Positions 30,191 to 41,720 of a DNA stretch of 64,000 nucleotides are shown piece by piece; the stretch's first letter is position 1, and each line of letters begins with the position of its first letter. The notes under the pieces are model-generated. The model saw only the letters and a program-made list of their open reading frames with translations. It was not told the origin of the DNA and ran no database searches. Made by a program: the position numbers and the translations under genes. This DNA is from Neoechinorhynchus agilis (taxonomy: Eukaryota; Acanthocephala). The stretch spans positions 2,604,001-2,668,000 of the forward strand of contig CM121341.1 of NCBI GenBank assembly GCA_051530055.1, written 5' to 3'.

Positions 30191-32365
30191 TTGTTTGCAA
30201 ACATTGAAAAATTTAAAATTACTAAGGACATTTAAGTGCAAGAAGCAAGATTTATCAAACTACCTGCCACCTCCGGCATCAATCAGGCAGTCAAAGTATT
30301 TTACATTATGTTGTAATCCCAAATTAACTTATCATCCGTTATTATTCCTACGATGGTCTCGCCAATCGCAAAAGCTGACGCTGTTTTTGGTTTGTCGTTG
30401 AGCGATGTCGGAACATTTTGTTAAGCTGCAAAACTTGAACTAAGAAGCCGGTCGATGCGGCCTCTCATTGTATGTCTTTTAGCTCAAAAGCACTCCGCTA
30501 GTGCTAAATCAATAATCTAAGTATTGCGTTCAATTCGCGAATCGCAGAAACATCAATTTTTTGTATAGAATTCAAATCAATTTGGCAAAGCCAATGCCAT
30601 GATAAGTGAGGCGACAAACTCAGAAGATCGATCTTTTCAACATTGAAATTACTTTCTAAAAGTACCCTGAATAATCATTTAGGTCCCGAAGAAACAAAGC
30701 CACTTAGAGCATCGTATAAAGAAACTCCAGTGCTCTACATTAAGAACCCGACGACGAGTTCAGGAGAACTGGAAACGCCCAAGATGCAGTGTAACAGAAT
30801 CCTTTTATTCGAGAGGCGAATTGTGTGTATAATCGAATTGCTCAATTAAAAATGCTGCCTGGCGTTCTTGTTCAATTCGTTTTCTGTGAAAATGTAATGA
30901 CACTTAATTCTTCGATTGGTATGCTCTCAATTCCGCAGCAACTTATAACTGACTGTATTTCGTAACTATTAAATTTCTTCACACACTCGAAATCGCGTCT
31001 CTATCCGATATAAAAGTTCGGCACGATTTTAGTTATTTTGGGTGTGCTGGATTTTGACGGCGTTACCAGTTGGAATTCATATCCTGGACGAACTAAAAAG
31101 AATACAATTACTTGTGGCACCACAATGTAAAGTCAAACAAATGAGTCTCTTCAGAAAACGCACAAAACCAAGCTCTTTGGTAACCTGTGAAATATTCTGA
31201 CTCAAATTTACAAGTATTGGATTATTTAATTTGATATGAAAAATATACTCGTTGTCACTGTTTGGCTTAGCGTTTGCTCCCTTACCTTCCTTGGTCCCGC
31301 AAAGCTAAATTATTTGTTTTTCCATGTCTTTTTAAACCTCTATAATGAATGGGTTTTGGATTGCACAATGTCCTACAGTTTTGATCTTGGACAGAATTAG
31401 ACAGCAATGCGAGGAAAAAGAATAACGGTGACTTTTAGTATTCTGTCCCAGGTTTAAAAAGACTTGGAAAAACGGCCCCAGTCAAACGAAATGGTGGCAA
31501 TTTAGCGCAAAGGAGTTTAGGAAACGTGAAGGGAAGCAAATCATCCATTCCGAAACTTGCAAGTCTCTGGAATGCACCAAGGCCGGAAAATGCTCTATTG
31601 ACTGTGATCTCTTGCTCTGCGCTGATATGGTTAACAAGAAGATTCACGAAAAGAAGAGACATCTTTCTTGAAAACAAAACGCCGACAAATTTACAGAAAT
31701 ATTGGATTGCGAAGAAGGAAGCCGTTTGGGCCGCTCGGGAGATCCACTATGCAGAAGTTTCAACATCGGAGGTGATAATCGTGAGCTTTTTCCGCTAGTC
31801 AAACCCCGACAGCAACAGACGCAAGATATTGTCGAGCTCAATCTTTATACGATTAGTAGGGGCTCCTGATGATGTAGGAACGGAACTCTGGAAAGCAAAA
31901 ATCTGGAATCCATTACGGAGGTTGGCCACATTGTTTAATAAGATTGCTAATGAACAGATGACAACGGCCGGAATTCCAGGTTTCCGTTTTTTAAATGGAC
32001 ATTTGGGCGGGCTGTTATACTGATAACGAAAAAAATCTTTATTTCCGAGCTTTCGCCAACGTGTGACCGAACACGTTCGGAACACATTAAATCCGGACCA
32101 AAATTGTAGCCACACAGAAGGCAAATTACTAGCCAGAGTGCAACAACGACGAAGTAATATTCTTCACGCGAATTAAATTTGTGGCCACGGACCGGGTGGA
32201 ATTATCGCCGATGCATTAATATCCTGGAAGGGAATTATGTTTCCGTCGACAATGCGAAAGTGAGTTCTAAAACATAAGCTCGACAAAGCCCCAGAACTGC
32301 TGAACGGACAGGACGAACTTTGCGCATCGATGCCGCTTGTTGAACACACTTCACATTGTTGATTC

Positions 32366-32390
32366 CTGAGGAAGCCGTAAGACGGCGAAA
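32366..32390 (+). ncRNA. Hammerhead-like ribozyme motif (right arm)
   Basis: CTGAGGA, A, GCCGT, AAG, ACGGC, GAAA; mirror image of 18,250-18,274. About 330 bp upstream, an imperfect inverted copy of the following GCGAAAGCTCG...TAAAGATTTT segment occurs at 32,000-32,062. Confidence 0.5.
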
Positions 32391-32406
32391 GCTCGCAAGT
32401 AAAGAT

Positions 32407-32933
32407 TTTCTTTATTATTACAATAGGCCGTAAAGTGTTCATTTAAAAAGAAAACTTAATCAATAATGCGGCTGGAAATCAAGTAGTATTTTACAAGATT
32501 GGGCACAAAAATTTCGTGAGCTCCTCTGCACAAAATATGCATCAAGGAGCCTCCTTGCCTTCAAAAACAAAATCCACCCACTTTGAATATCGCTGGCATA
32601 TGCGTAGGACGTTATCAAATATCGATTATTTTGATCTGGTGAATGAACCTTTATTGGAAAAGATTCAGAGGGATTACGCACTCGAAGATACAGCCACATC
32701 AACTGTTGCCGAGTAGAGGATCGCAAAGGCCGTACTTTCATTGTTTTAGTACAAACATTTTTATAGATTAAAAGTTATGTTCTTCTTTTAATGGCTTTAA
32801 AGTCATTTTGATCTAATCTTTGTAGCGGCTTCAGCATAAAGAAAGTTACTGTCCTCGACAGATCATTATGGCAGACTGATGAATATTAAAGTATTTCAGA
32901 AAACAAGTCTTTACCTATCTTAACAATAAAGAT
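32407..32933 (+). repeat. 527-bp segment present only in the right arm
   Basis: It is bounded by TAAAGAT at 32,400-32,406 and 32,927-32,933; the left arm has a single TAAAGAT equivalent at 18,234-18,240. Its core (32,570-32,890) recurs at 38,430-38,690 plus 39,178-39,240. Because the outer flank also follows this core at 39.2 kb, a deletion in the left arm between the 7-bp repeats is more likely than an insertion here. Confidence 0.65.
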
Positions 32934-33140
32934 GAAAAATGTATTAAATTTGCTGTCGAACTACTTTTCATTGGATTGGCAAGTAGATATTGACAATTAT
33001 TTTTACAAAAAACCTTCATTGCTAAAATCTTCTTTTTTTAATTTTCAGCATATAATTCTTATTTTTTATCGGACGTCTAACTGTACCGTTGTGAAGATAA
33101 AACGAAACTTTGAGTTTGGACGAGAAAGGAAAAGTGAGAA

Positions 33141-33326
33141 ATGGACGCAACTGCGACACAACAAAACTCGGAAACGACCGGCATCCACTCTCAGAACCTA
33201 CAATCATCTTATCATCCTCTGGCGATGACTTTACAGAATAGAGCAAACGATTTTAAGAACGGCAACAAACTGATTAGATCGCGATTGTTCTTATATTGGC
33301 GGACACCGATTTTAAATGGAATATAA
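33141..33326 (+). CDS. Short repeated ORF (MDATAT family), copy
   Basis: Sixty-one residues starting MDATATQQNSETTGIHSQN; paralogue of the frame at 14,370-14,567. It lies outside the inverted-repeat arm and runs into a gypsy fragment at 33,305, which supplies its end. Not a convincing independent gene. Confidence 0.3.
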   Translation: MDATATQQNSETTGIHSQNLQSSYHPLAMTLQNRANDFKNGNKLIRSRLFLYWRTPILNGI

Positions 33327-33852
33327 ACGCATAGAAGAGCATCTTCCATTAATTGAATACCAATCATTTTATTCTGGCATCTTCATCAAGCAGCCGAATC
33401 CCCACATCAAGTTACTGATCATTAGGTAAAACCTACAAAAAGCTGCGTAATCATTTAAAAGGTTGGGTACCTTCAAACGAATTGACCAATCATTAGTAGA
33501 GGCAATGATGATCGGTCCCTCTGTCAATAGCCTCTTTTTCCTAAACGAACACTAAGCTGGACGACGGTTCCTAGTCGATACCGGTGCCGAAGTCAGCGTC
33601 CTTCCAGCCACAACACTCGATAAAACGACCAAACACTCTGGCAGAGCACTTACAGCTGCAAACGGTTCAACAATCCCAACATTCGGCAACAAGCTATTGC
33701 AGTTGAATTTCGGTAAAACTCAGACGGAATGGATGTTCACTGTTGCCGCGGTTAAACATCCTATCCTAGGCGCTGATTTCCTTCGACACTCAGGTTTACT
33801 GGTCGACGTAAGGAATAAGCAGCTGGTTAATGCAGAAACTTTCGCAGCGATA
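33305..33852 (+). mobile_element. Ty3/gypsy fragment (protease region), duplicate
   Basis: A 548-bp fossil piece of a Ty3/gypsy element including an aspartic-protease region (LVDTGAEVSVLP). By eye it is identical to 36,894-37,441, which continues into further gypsy parts, so this is a recent duplicate of that piece. Broken remnant. Confidence 0.85.
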
Positions 33853-35620
33853 AGAGGGTATCCCTGATCAGGAATAAAGTTTCGCGTGACGAAAGTTCCC
33901 GGACTCTATCGCACCGCATCGTGATGTTCGGGAGTAGATGGTAGATTTAATTTTCCACATTAGAATCAAAAACGCAGCTCCCTAGAAGACTCAGCCGGTC
34001 AAGAGTGATCAATTCTATGCCGGGTGCCAACTTTTGAAAAACTCGTCTTCGATGTTCATTACCAACAATTCACATTTCCCCTGCACTAAGCTCGACGCCC
34101 AATCTGGCAGTCTCCCTCACGAGTGTCTCCAGATCGCGTAGTACTATGGAGGGATCACTTCCGAGCGTAGCGTCATCCAAGTACCAAGCGTTAAAGCTGG
34201 ACTCAAGAGAGTGTTCTATTGGATTCACTGCAAGGGGGAAATCGATTGGACCGAGAGGGTCTCCCTGATGTACTCCTCTTTTGGACCAAATGAAGCGGTC
34301 GTTGAACAGCAAAGGAGTCTCTGTCGCGTATGCGTTGAGAAAATCGGGATAAGCTTCTAGTGCGCGACTTTGGAGTGCCTCAAACAGAGCGGTACGGTGA
34401 ATGAAATTGAAGGCATTTGTAAAGTCGTACTTCAAAATCACACGCGGCGTTGAACTGTTTGTGATGAAGTGGCGGAGCGCGTGGACAATGGCTTCGGACC
34501 CGCGGGGTGTGCAGCATCCCAGTTGAACTGGGCGAAGTTGCTGCCCTATCCCTTCTGCAATACGCTTGCAAAGGATTTTACCCGCGAGCCGACGTAGAGC
34601 AGAGCCAACGGCGATGGGACGAATCCCACCAGTCTTTTTGTTCAAAGCGCACAAAGATGCGTCAAAAAATAACTCAATTGTCCGCGGATGAAAATTTGCT
34701 TTGGTGAAAAGGTCGACCAGGCGACAAAGATTGGTAACAAGCGAGTGGTCTGCATCTCCAACTGAGAACGACATCATATCTTTTAGTTGCTGAGAACGAA
34801 GCCCATCGAGGCCATGGCCAGAGCCATTGGCGTAGGAGGATATGGCCATTCTCAGTTCAACTGTCGAAGTGGAGTGTCTTTGAGGAACGGAACATGCAGA
34901 AATTTCTGTTTGGGTTGAAATTTGCGGCTACTTCAACTTTAGACCCTGAAGTGTGGAGGGCGGACAAAATACGGACAACTTGCCGAACATCTCCATCGGC
35001 GAGTTTTGAAGATAAGCGCTCGGCAAGCGGTCTCGTAGATGTTCGATGGCAGTTAATCTCATTCGCACGTTGTTTGGGATCCTCCTTTGCTAAACGACGA
35101 GTGCTCGAGAAACTTTCCTCAAAGAAAACGAGGTGTCTTTTGATTACCGCAGCGAGGGACTTCTCCGAACTATCGCCAGCGGAAGGTATAAGCCTAGGGA
35201 AAGCAAAGAGCCGTGTCCAAAAGGACTGAACTTTGCTTGACGCAGTCCAGCAGAAGTGTGGTGAATTCGTTTAACTACTAGATGTCGTGCGCGCTTTGGG
35301 ATCCGTTTAAGAATGTTTTGGGAAAATCGCCCACGAGATCATGAGCGGAAGGTAGACTGTCGGCGTCAGCGAACGCGGGATTTGACCAGATCCCCTACAA
35401 CGTGATTTGACGGGCCCATGAATGCGCAAAACCCTGGATTTCGTGATTGAAAAAGAGTCGAGGCCTGGTGTCCCGGTATCGTCGGGCGTTTCCTCGGTGT
35501 TTCCACTTGGCTCGTTTTGGGCGAGCAAGTTTTCATCTTCACATTGCAGTCTAGCATCCAGGTTTCGAGCGAAGCGTGGGAACGACATCGGTGTCGTCGG
35601 TGGGGCTTTTGGCCCAAATT
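33853..35620 (-). mobile_element. LINE A, N-terminal and RT part
   Basis: A 259-residue frame (34,070-34,849) holds most of the RT: NGSGHGLDGLRSQQLKDM, GGIRPIAVGSALRRLAGKI, LGCCTPRGSEAIVHALRHF, motif A (KYDFTNAFN), motif B (GVHQGDPLGPI) and the catalytic YLDD. It supplies the palm missing from the 14.7-kb copy. Upstream on the minus strand another frame reads RLFAFPRLIPSAGDSSEKSL and LADGDVRQVVRIL, the pre-RT region. Downstream to 33,853 the LDRLSLLGSCV block follows. The frame is interrupted at several points and the C-terminal endonuclease is absent. Confidence 0.85.
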
Positions 35621-36130
35621 TTCTGCAACGGATGCCCCACTTTGCATTTATGACACGCTCCTACGTAACCTCGACAGTAATCCCTCCCACGTAACCCGTC
35701 TCATTGAACTCGATCTATCAAAAGCATACGACTCCTTGGGCCATTCACTGCTTCTCCGAGCCTGCTTCGAATTTGGTCTAAACTTGTGACAGATTCATTG
35801 GCTGGCCTCTTATCTTCACAGTCGCCAGCAAAACATTCACAGCTGGGCAACCTCCTCAATCAGAATATCTCTCACCAAAGGCTTACCTCAAGGTGCTGTC
35901 ATCACTTCTTTTTAATATTTTCCTAAATGACCTCAGACCTCCCTTGTCTCACTTTAAACTTTTCTTATATGCCGACCACCAGCCCACTTCTCCCTATATT
36001 TAACATCTTACAAAATCATCCACCGTCTCATTCAACTCGAAAACTTGGTCAAAAGATCAGAGATCCGACACGTCTTAATCTGTTTAAAAAACTGGATAAA
36101 TTGTTTTTTCGCAACGTGAATTTTATGCCA
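35620..36130 (+). mobile_element. LINE B reverse transcriptase fragment
   Basis: With frame changes the plus strand reads as Jockey-like RT: a degraded QFGFRP.FSATDA segment, IELDLSKAYDSLGHSLLL (motif A) and the motif B start GLPQGAV. The paralogous stretch at 59.1-59.3 and 63.6-63.7 kb is interrupted by a gypsy element. It is fused head to head with the LINE A copy on its left. Confidence 0.75.
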
Positions 36131-36350
36131 ACTAATAATAAAGCACAAAACGTGCAAGCTCCACCGTCCGCAAATTTAGCTTCTCTCCTTCCTCGGCTGT
36201 CGCTATCACCCTAGCAGCATTGCCTCGTTGTACTGGAATACACCTGCTCGTGCGTCGCCGGTCGCTTTTCTCAATTTCCTCGAGAGATCCTCGAGCAGAG
36301 TGCCGAGGTGCCAAGTGCTCCATGCGTCTCTGCTCCGAAGGGGACAAAAT
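36131..36350 (-). mobile_element. LINE A 3' end fragment
   Basis: The minus strand gives SEQRRMEHLAPRHSARGSLE in one frame and VQRGNAARVIATAEEGEKL in the adjoining one. It is the last approximately 70 codons of LINE A plus 3' UTR, with a small internal deletion compared with the 7.9-8.1-kb copy. Confidence 0.75.
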
Positions 36351-36893
36351 CTAAATGATATAACAAAATTTCACAAAGAAATAACCAAGATTAGAAGTCG
36401 CGTTGTAGGAAGACGGAAACTTGTCCCACTAATTTCTACGAGAAACTCTTTGAATCTAACCCAGATCGATGCCACAAATGAAGTTTCAACGAGGACGTCA
36501 CCATCAAACTTTTCAGCGACCGAGAATCGGAACTAGACTGGTTGTCATATCTAATTTGTTAGCATAACTCAGGTATTGTTAAGGAAAAATGGGACACAAA
36601 GACAATTTCATCATCTATTCAGATACTGGGATCCGATCATCTTGCTTTGAACAAAGTATACTCAAACGTAGCATTAAAATGGTTCAATGGATGGTTTGCG
36701 AATCGCAATCATGTGTTACCAAAGAATTTTAGTCGCATTTTCATTTAAGCTTTTAAGGGCTCATGATATCGATATTCAAAGGCTTTTATTGCGAGGCGGA
36801 CATCTTATTCTACGGATATCTTGGGTGTTGTGGCTTTTTAGTAAGAATTTCTAGTGCCTGGTATGCGAATAACGTTTGAGCGGACGATTATTG
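36351..36893. other. No gene recognised
   Basis: Short open frames only. No domain or repeat relation was seen. Confidence 0.4.
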
Positions 36894-38427
36894 ACCGATT
36901 TTAAATGGAATATAAACGCATAGAAGAGCATCTTCCATTAATTGAATACCAATCATTTTATTCTGGCATCTTCATCAAGCAGCCGAATCCCCACATCAAG
37001 TTACTGATCATTAGGTAAAACCTACAAAAAGCTGCGTAATCATTTAAAAGGTTGGGTACCTTCAAACGAATTGACCAATCATTAGTAGAGGCAATGATGA
37101 TCGGTCCCTCTGTCAATAGCCTCTTTTTCCTAAACGAACACTAAGCTGGACGACGGTTCCTAGTCGATACCGGTGCCGAAGTCAGCGTCCTTCCAGCCAC
37201 AACACTCGATAAAACGACCAAACACTCTGGCAGAGCACTTACAGCTGCAAACGGTTCAACAATCCCAACATTCGGCAACAAGCTATTGCAGTTGAATTTC
37301 GGTAAAACTCAGACGGAATGGATGTTCACTGTTGCCGCGGTTAAACATCCTATCCTAGGCGCTGATTTCCTTCGACACTCAGGTTTACTGGTCGACGTAA
37401 GGAATAAGCAGCTGGTTAATGCAGAAACTTTCGCAGCGATACCATTAGCCTCCGTTTCTGTATCGATCGAAGCCATCAGCGTCGATTTCCTCCGATCGAA
37501 GAACGACGAATTTAGTAAAATTCTCGCAGATTTCCCCGAACATTCCAGCGGCTGATGGATACGGTTTGTTCAGGTGTGGATTTTGCTTTCGTCTACTTAG
37601 ATGATATACTAATCGCGAGTTCAAATCGATTCGAGCACAGGAAATGGCTTCAGCATTCGAAAAAACTAAAGCCGCTCTAGCAAACGCAACGATGCTTTCA
37701 CATTCAGTGACCGACGCACCAATCTCTATCAGTACAGATGCATTCGAGTTCGCTATTGACGCTGTTCCACAGCAGAAGGTGTCCGATTCATGGCAGCCGC
37801 TGGCATTCTTCAGCAAACAAATGCGTAAACCTGAGCAACGGTACAGCACCTTCGATCGCGAGCTTCTGACCATGTATCTCGCTGTCCGACATTTTCGATA
37901 TTACGTCGAGGGCCGATCGTTTACGAGTTACACTGATCATCGACCTTTAGTTTATGCGATGTAAAAAGTTTCGGATCAACAACGACATTTGAATTATATA
38001 TCTGAGTTCACGACCAATATCAAACACATTAATGGACAAGAGAACCTAGTTGCCGATGCAGTCCCGCGTTGATTATTTAGCCAGTATTTCCGAAGCAATA
38101 TCGTTTGAAGCGATGTCAGAAGATCAAAACTCTGATCAACACATCCAGGCATATCGTTCAGCGAATACCTCGCTGCGGTTGAAAGAAATTCCTTTCAATG
38201 GTACAGGACAAACTATTTTGTGTGACATTTCGACTGGCCGTTATAGACCGTTGGTACCATCATCTTGGACGAAACGAGTTTTCGAGGCTGTACACCAGCT
38301 GTCCCACCCTTGAATCAAAGCAACCCGTAAATTGGTTAAAACAAGATACGTTTGGCCTGGTTTATCAAAGGATGTTGGTGCCTGGGTTCAGTCGTGCAAC
38401 GGATGTCAAAAGGCTAAGGTTAAAAAA
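36894..38427 (+). mobile_element. Broken Ty3/gypsy element
   Basis: Fossil Ty3/gypsy remnant. Parts in order: aspartic protease (LVDTGAEVSVLP), a short reverse transcriptase remnant (VYLDDILIAS), RNase H (STFDRELLTMYLAVRHFRYY ... SYTDHRPLVY) and the zinc-binding start of the integrase (CNGCQKAK). No LTRs were found. It is heavily broken, with several interruptions and a large internal loss. Its first 548 bp are duplicated at 33,305. It is a different lineage from the 59-63-kb element. Confidence 0.85.
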
Positions 38428-38688
38428 AAACAAAATCCACCCACTTTGAATATCGCTGGCATATGCGTAGGATGTAATCAAATATCGATTATTTTGATCT
38501 GGTGAATGAACCTTTATTGGAAAAGATTCAGAGGGATTGCGCACTCGAAGATACAGCCACGTCAACTGTTGCCGAGTAGAGGATCGCAAAGGCCGTACTT
38601 TCATTGTTTTAGTACAAACATTTTTATAGATTAAAAGTTATGTTCTTCTTTTAATGGCTTTAAAGTCATTTTGATCTAATTTTTGTTT
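38428..38688 (+). repeat. Repeat shared with 32.57-32.83 kb, left half
   Basis: Matches 32,570-32,830 closely. The matching continuation (GCGGCTTCAGCATAAAGAAAG) resumes at 39,178, so the sequence between is a later insertion. Confidence 0.8.
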
Positions 38689-39177
38689 GAGATATGGGAA
38701 TTTGAAGAAAGAATTAATTTATTGATTGAATATTTCGATCCAAACTAGGATATTCTTCAGCGAATTCTAAAAAAGAGAGGCAGGGAATGCCAAAACTATC
38801 ACACGTTGATCTTATCGGGTGGAATCCGAACCTTCAATCTGTAATCTGGCTTGTTTCCATCAAAAATGGATGACGACTGGATATACACAGCTTCCGTGAC
38901 CACACGACTGAATCGATCGTAATTCCGTAATAACACTTGCATGTTATCCAAATCGATCTGATCTCCAGTATTCACAGCGTGTGAGACCACTGCAGAACTC
39001 ATGTCATTCTTCCCATTTATCGATCGCTTGTGCTCCTGAATTCTCCTGTTTGGATCGTTCGTTTGTCCGATGTAGACCTGATTACATTCACTACATGGAA
39101 TCTTGTATACTGATCCAGATTGAGGCTCGATTTTTTTGTTGGGACAAAGCAGTGTGTAAATTACGTCCCTTCCGAAG
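38689..39177 (-). mobile_element. Penelope-like element 3' fragment nested in a repeat
   Basis: The minus strand encodes VYKIPCSECNQVYIGQTN, then RIQEHKRSI, then SSAVVSHAVNTGDQIDLDN and a C-terminal tail ending at 38,799. This is the GIY-YIG endonuclease of Penelope-like retroelements with its CxxC and GQT motifs intact. A hammerhead-like motif follows downstream at 38,733-38,760, as is typical for these elements. The empty site is preserved at 32.83 kb, so the insertion limits are clear to within a few bases. No RT remains (5' truncation). Confidence 0.8.
38733..38760 (-). ncRNA. Hammerhead-like ribozyme motif in Penelope-like element
   Basis: The minus strand reads CTGAAGA, then ATATCC, loop, GGATC, GAAA. 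The stem is weaker than in the other copies (ATCC/GGAT). Position just after a Penelope-like endonuclease ORF supports the reading. Confidence 0.45.
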
Positions 39178-39467
39178 CGGCTTCAGCATAAAGAAAGTTA
39201 CTGTCCTCGACAGATCATTATGGCAGACTGATGAATCCTAAAGTATTTCAGAAAAAAGTATTTACCTGGCAAGTAGATATTGACAATTATTTTTACAAAT
39301 ATCTTCATTGCTAAAAACTTTTTTGTAATTGAGGTCCGTGTGAATTGTCTTAAATCTTCTTTTTTTTTAATTTTCAGCATATAATTCTTATTTTTTATCG
39401 GACGGTTAACTGTACCGTTGTGGATAAAACGAAACTTTGAGTTTGGACGAGAAAGGAAAAGTGAGAA

Positions 39468-39533
39468 ATGGACGCAACTGCGACACTACAAAACTCGGAA
39501 ACGACCGACATCCACTCTCAGAACTGGCGATGA
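39468..39533 (+). pseudogene. Shortened MDATAT-family ORF
   Basis: Starts MDATATLQNSETTDIHSQN like its paralogues at 14,370 and 33,141, but an internal deletion joins it to a different frame and it stops after about 21 codons. The lost middle part resumes nearby as MTWQNRANDFNNGNKLI. Confidence 0.45.
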
Positions 39534-40689
39534 CTTGGCAGAATAGAGCAAACGATTTTAATAACGGCAACAAACTGATTACATCGCGATTATTCTTATA
39601 TTGGGGGACTGGAACACATTAATGCAATCCTTTTAAGGGACGTAGCGACTCATTAAAGGCCAATTCTCAGCTAGTAGCCCAGAAAAGCTGCATTTTTTGA
39701 GATTTTACATCCAACAATCTTAAATGTCCAGTAATTTTCGAGCCTTAAAGTATTTCCATAAAATAAAAGCAAGATAAAAATTTTATGAATTTCACAAGCC
39801 ACAGGTTTCTTCGGTTGGTTGAAATATTGTAACTATGATGGTGGTCATTTTTTTTCTAGACGTCAGTCAAAAGCGACCCATTAAAATTCACATCGATTTC
39901 ACCCTCTTTAGGATAAATGGTGTTCGTTCCGACGTTTGGGACCGTTTTTCTTATTGAATATCGACGACATTATCATCATGAGTTGCTCGAAAATGACATG
40001 AACAAAGGAATTGGTAACCAAAAACTACATTTTAAGGATTGTCTGTAAAAAGCGAAAAGGGCGGTAAACTATTTCGCTGGCTGGATTTTCGTCTAAATTT
40101 AATTTTTATCCAGAGTTCAATCGAGAACTAAAAGATTCCGACAATTCGCGATTACTTTCATTGATCTTGTCGACCTCAATGATCTCTCCTCAAGTTCATT
40201 TCAAGTTCTGATATTCGAGAATATTGTCTAGCATGGAAAAAGGAGCGTAGGTGAGGCCGAGTGAAGATGAAACGAATTAGGATTACGAGTGTTGCGCTCG
40301 TGTGAAAAGGAAGCGAAATGTGGAAGAAATTGTGGTTGTAGGGTTGAGAGGCGTTTTGATTGTTTTATGAAAATTTTATTAAAGTATTCGGTGAGAGGGG
40401 GGAAAGACAGCCGTGCAAATTTTAGATGCTATTTTATGAAGAATTTCAAGACGACAGACTTGAGATCTGGATTGGTTGCAAAATGCGGGATAACCGTAGG
40501 TGACGAGGGTAAAGTAAAGCTGAAGTAAAATTTGTAGATCAGGTGAAGGGATTCCTTAATGTCGGAGGCGTTTGATGAAGTAAATTTTTAAGGCGTTGCT
40601 CTTGAGGGAGAGAAAGTGTTGTGTTTCCCATTCAAAATTTGATTGAAATTGGAGACCAATTGAAATATGAGACCAATTGAAATTAGAAA

Positions 40690-41720
40690 CCATCGATATT
40701 ATCACGGGAGACTTAATTGGCGAATGCAGCTGCAGGCAAATCCTCAAACGCAAACAGAGGGGATCCAACCGTAACTTTGCAGTTAAGATCTTAAAGAACG
40801 CCACTCTGAACTTCTAAATGGATGATTACGAAGTCAAGATGTTTAAGACAATAAAAGAGGCCGAGGTAGAACGAGCAAATATCGCAGTTCCCCTCGAAAT
40901 GTTTAAGTATTGTGGTCACCAATTCATTATTCCTGAACACTACGAAATGGACCTTAATGTGTCTGTAAACACATTTGGAGCAATGCAAATCAATCGATTG
41001 TTCTACTTGGCATGCAAAATGTTGCGAAAATTGGAGAAGTTAAAAGATCTTAATATTGTTGATGGAGATTTCAAACCAATCAGCATTATGATGGTCAGTT
41101 GTCTAAGTAAATCTGAACAATTCAAACTCATTAATTTTGGTCATGCCGTGCAGCTACGAAACCAAGAGTCTCTTTATGGATACTTCCAAACTTCATACTA
41201 TCGCGCTTCGGAATTGATAGTGGATTTACCCACCGCCAAATCAATCGACATGTGGAGCCTTGGTTGCACTGTCGGGGAACTGGCGGTTAGCAGGCCAGTG
41301 TTTCCAGGGAGTGATGGTTATGAGACGGTCCTTGATAATGGAGTACGGACATTGCTATATTATAATGATACAATCAACGGAGACGGATGGATGCTGAAAT
41401 CTCCATTGGAAAGAGGAATCTTTCCATTGAACAGCAGTGCGCTACATCCACCGATAGGGTCATTGGACAGCATTATTAACCTTATGCCCCTAGTTTACCC
41501 GACACAACAAGATACGCAAAATCCAACAAATTTGTTGCAATTCTGGATCGTATGTTTAAACTTTTCCCCGGGGATCGAGTTTATCCAACTGTCGCCCTTC
41601 AAACATACTTTTCAGAGAACGCTGACACTCAATTCAGCGCTGGTGGGCCTTCATGATTATGCAATTCGATTGTTCAGAATTTCGGACATTTGTCGATGTT
41701 TTGGCACTTGCTTCAAATAA
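40690..41720 (+). pseudogene. HIPK/DYRK-like pseudokinase, copy 3
   Basis: The 300-residue frame (40,818-41,720) has an αC-like start, the catalytic loop VDGDFKPISIM at 81-91 (catalytic Asp kept, Arg lost, His replaced by Asp, Asn replaced by Ser), NFG at 106-108, YRASE at 128-132 and DMWSLGCTVGEL at 144-155. In frame upstream lie the degenerate glycine loop and AVKILKN, closed by the same TAA before the ATG as in the other copies. Loss of both the DFG Asp and the catalytic-loop Asn predicts no phosphotransfer. The frame is open over the whole C-lobe. Confidence 0.82.

Larger units (their letters stand above)
28905..33050 (-). repeat. Right arm of the large inverted repeat
   Basis: Reverse complement of 18,090-22,487. 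The inner edge is the CGACCTCCTTAATTTTATTG block; beyond it the two sides diverge (a LINE A end here, other sequence on the left). It holds three full array units and carries 527 bp (32,407-32,933) absent on the left. Homology resumes at 32,934 and runs to about 33,050. Confidence 0.9.

Noticed and set aside
36351-36893. Host gene between LINE fragments
   Set aside because: Only short frames without splice logic or domain content.
38820-38840. tRNA box B-like ATCCGAACCTTC
   Set aside because: It lies in the Penelope-like coding region with no box A at the right distance.
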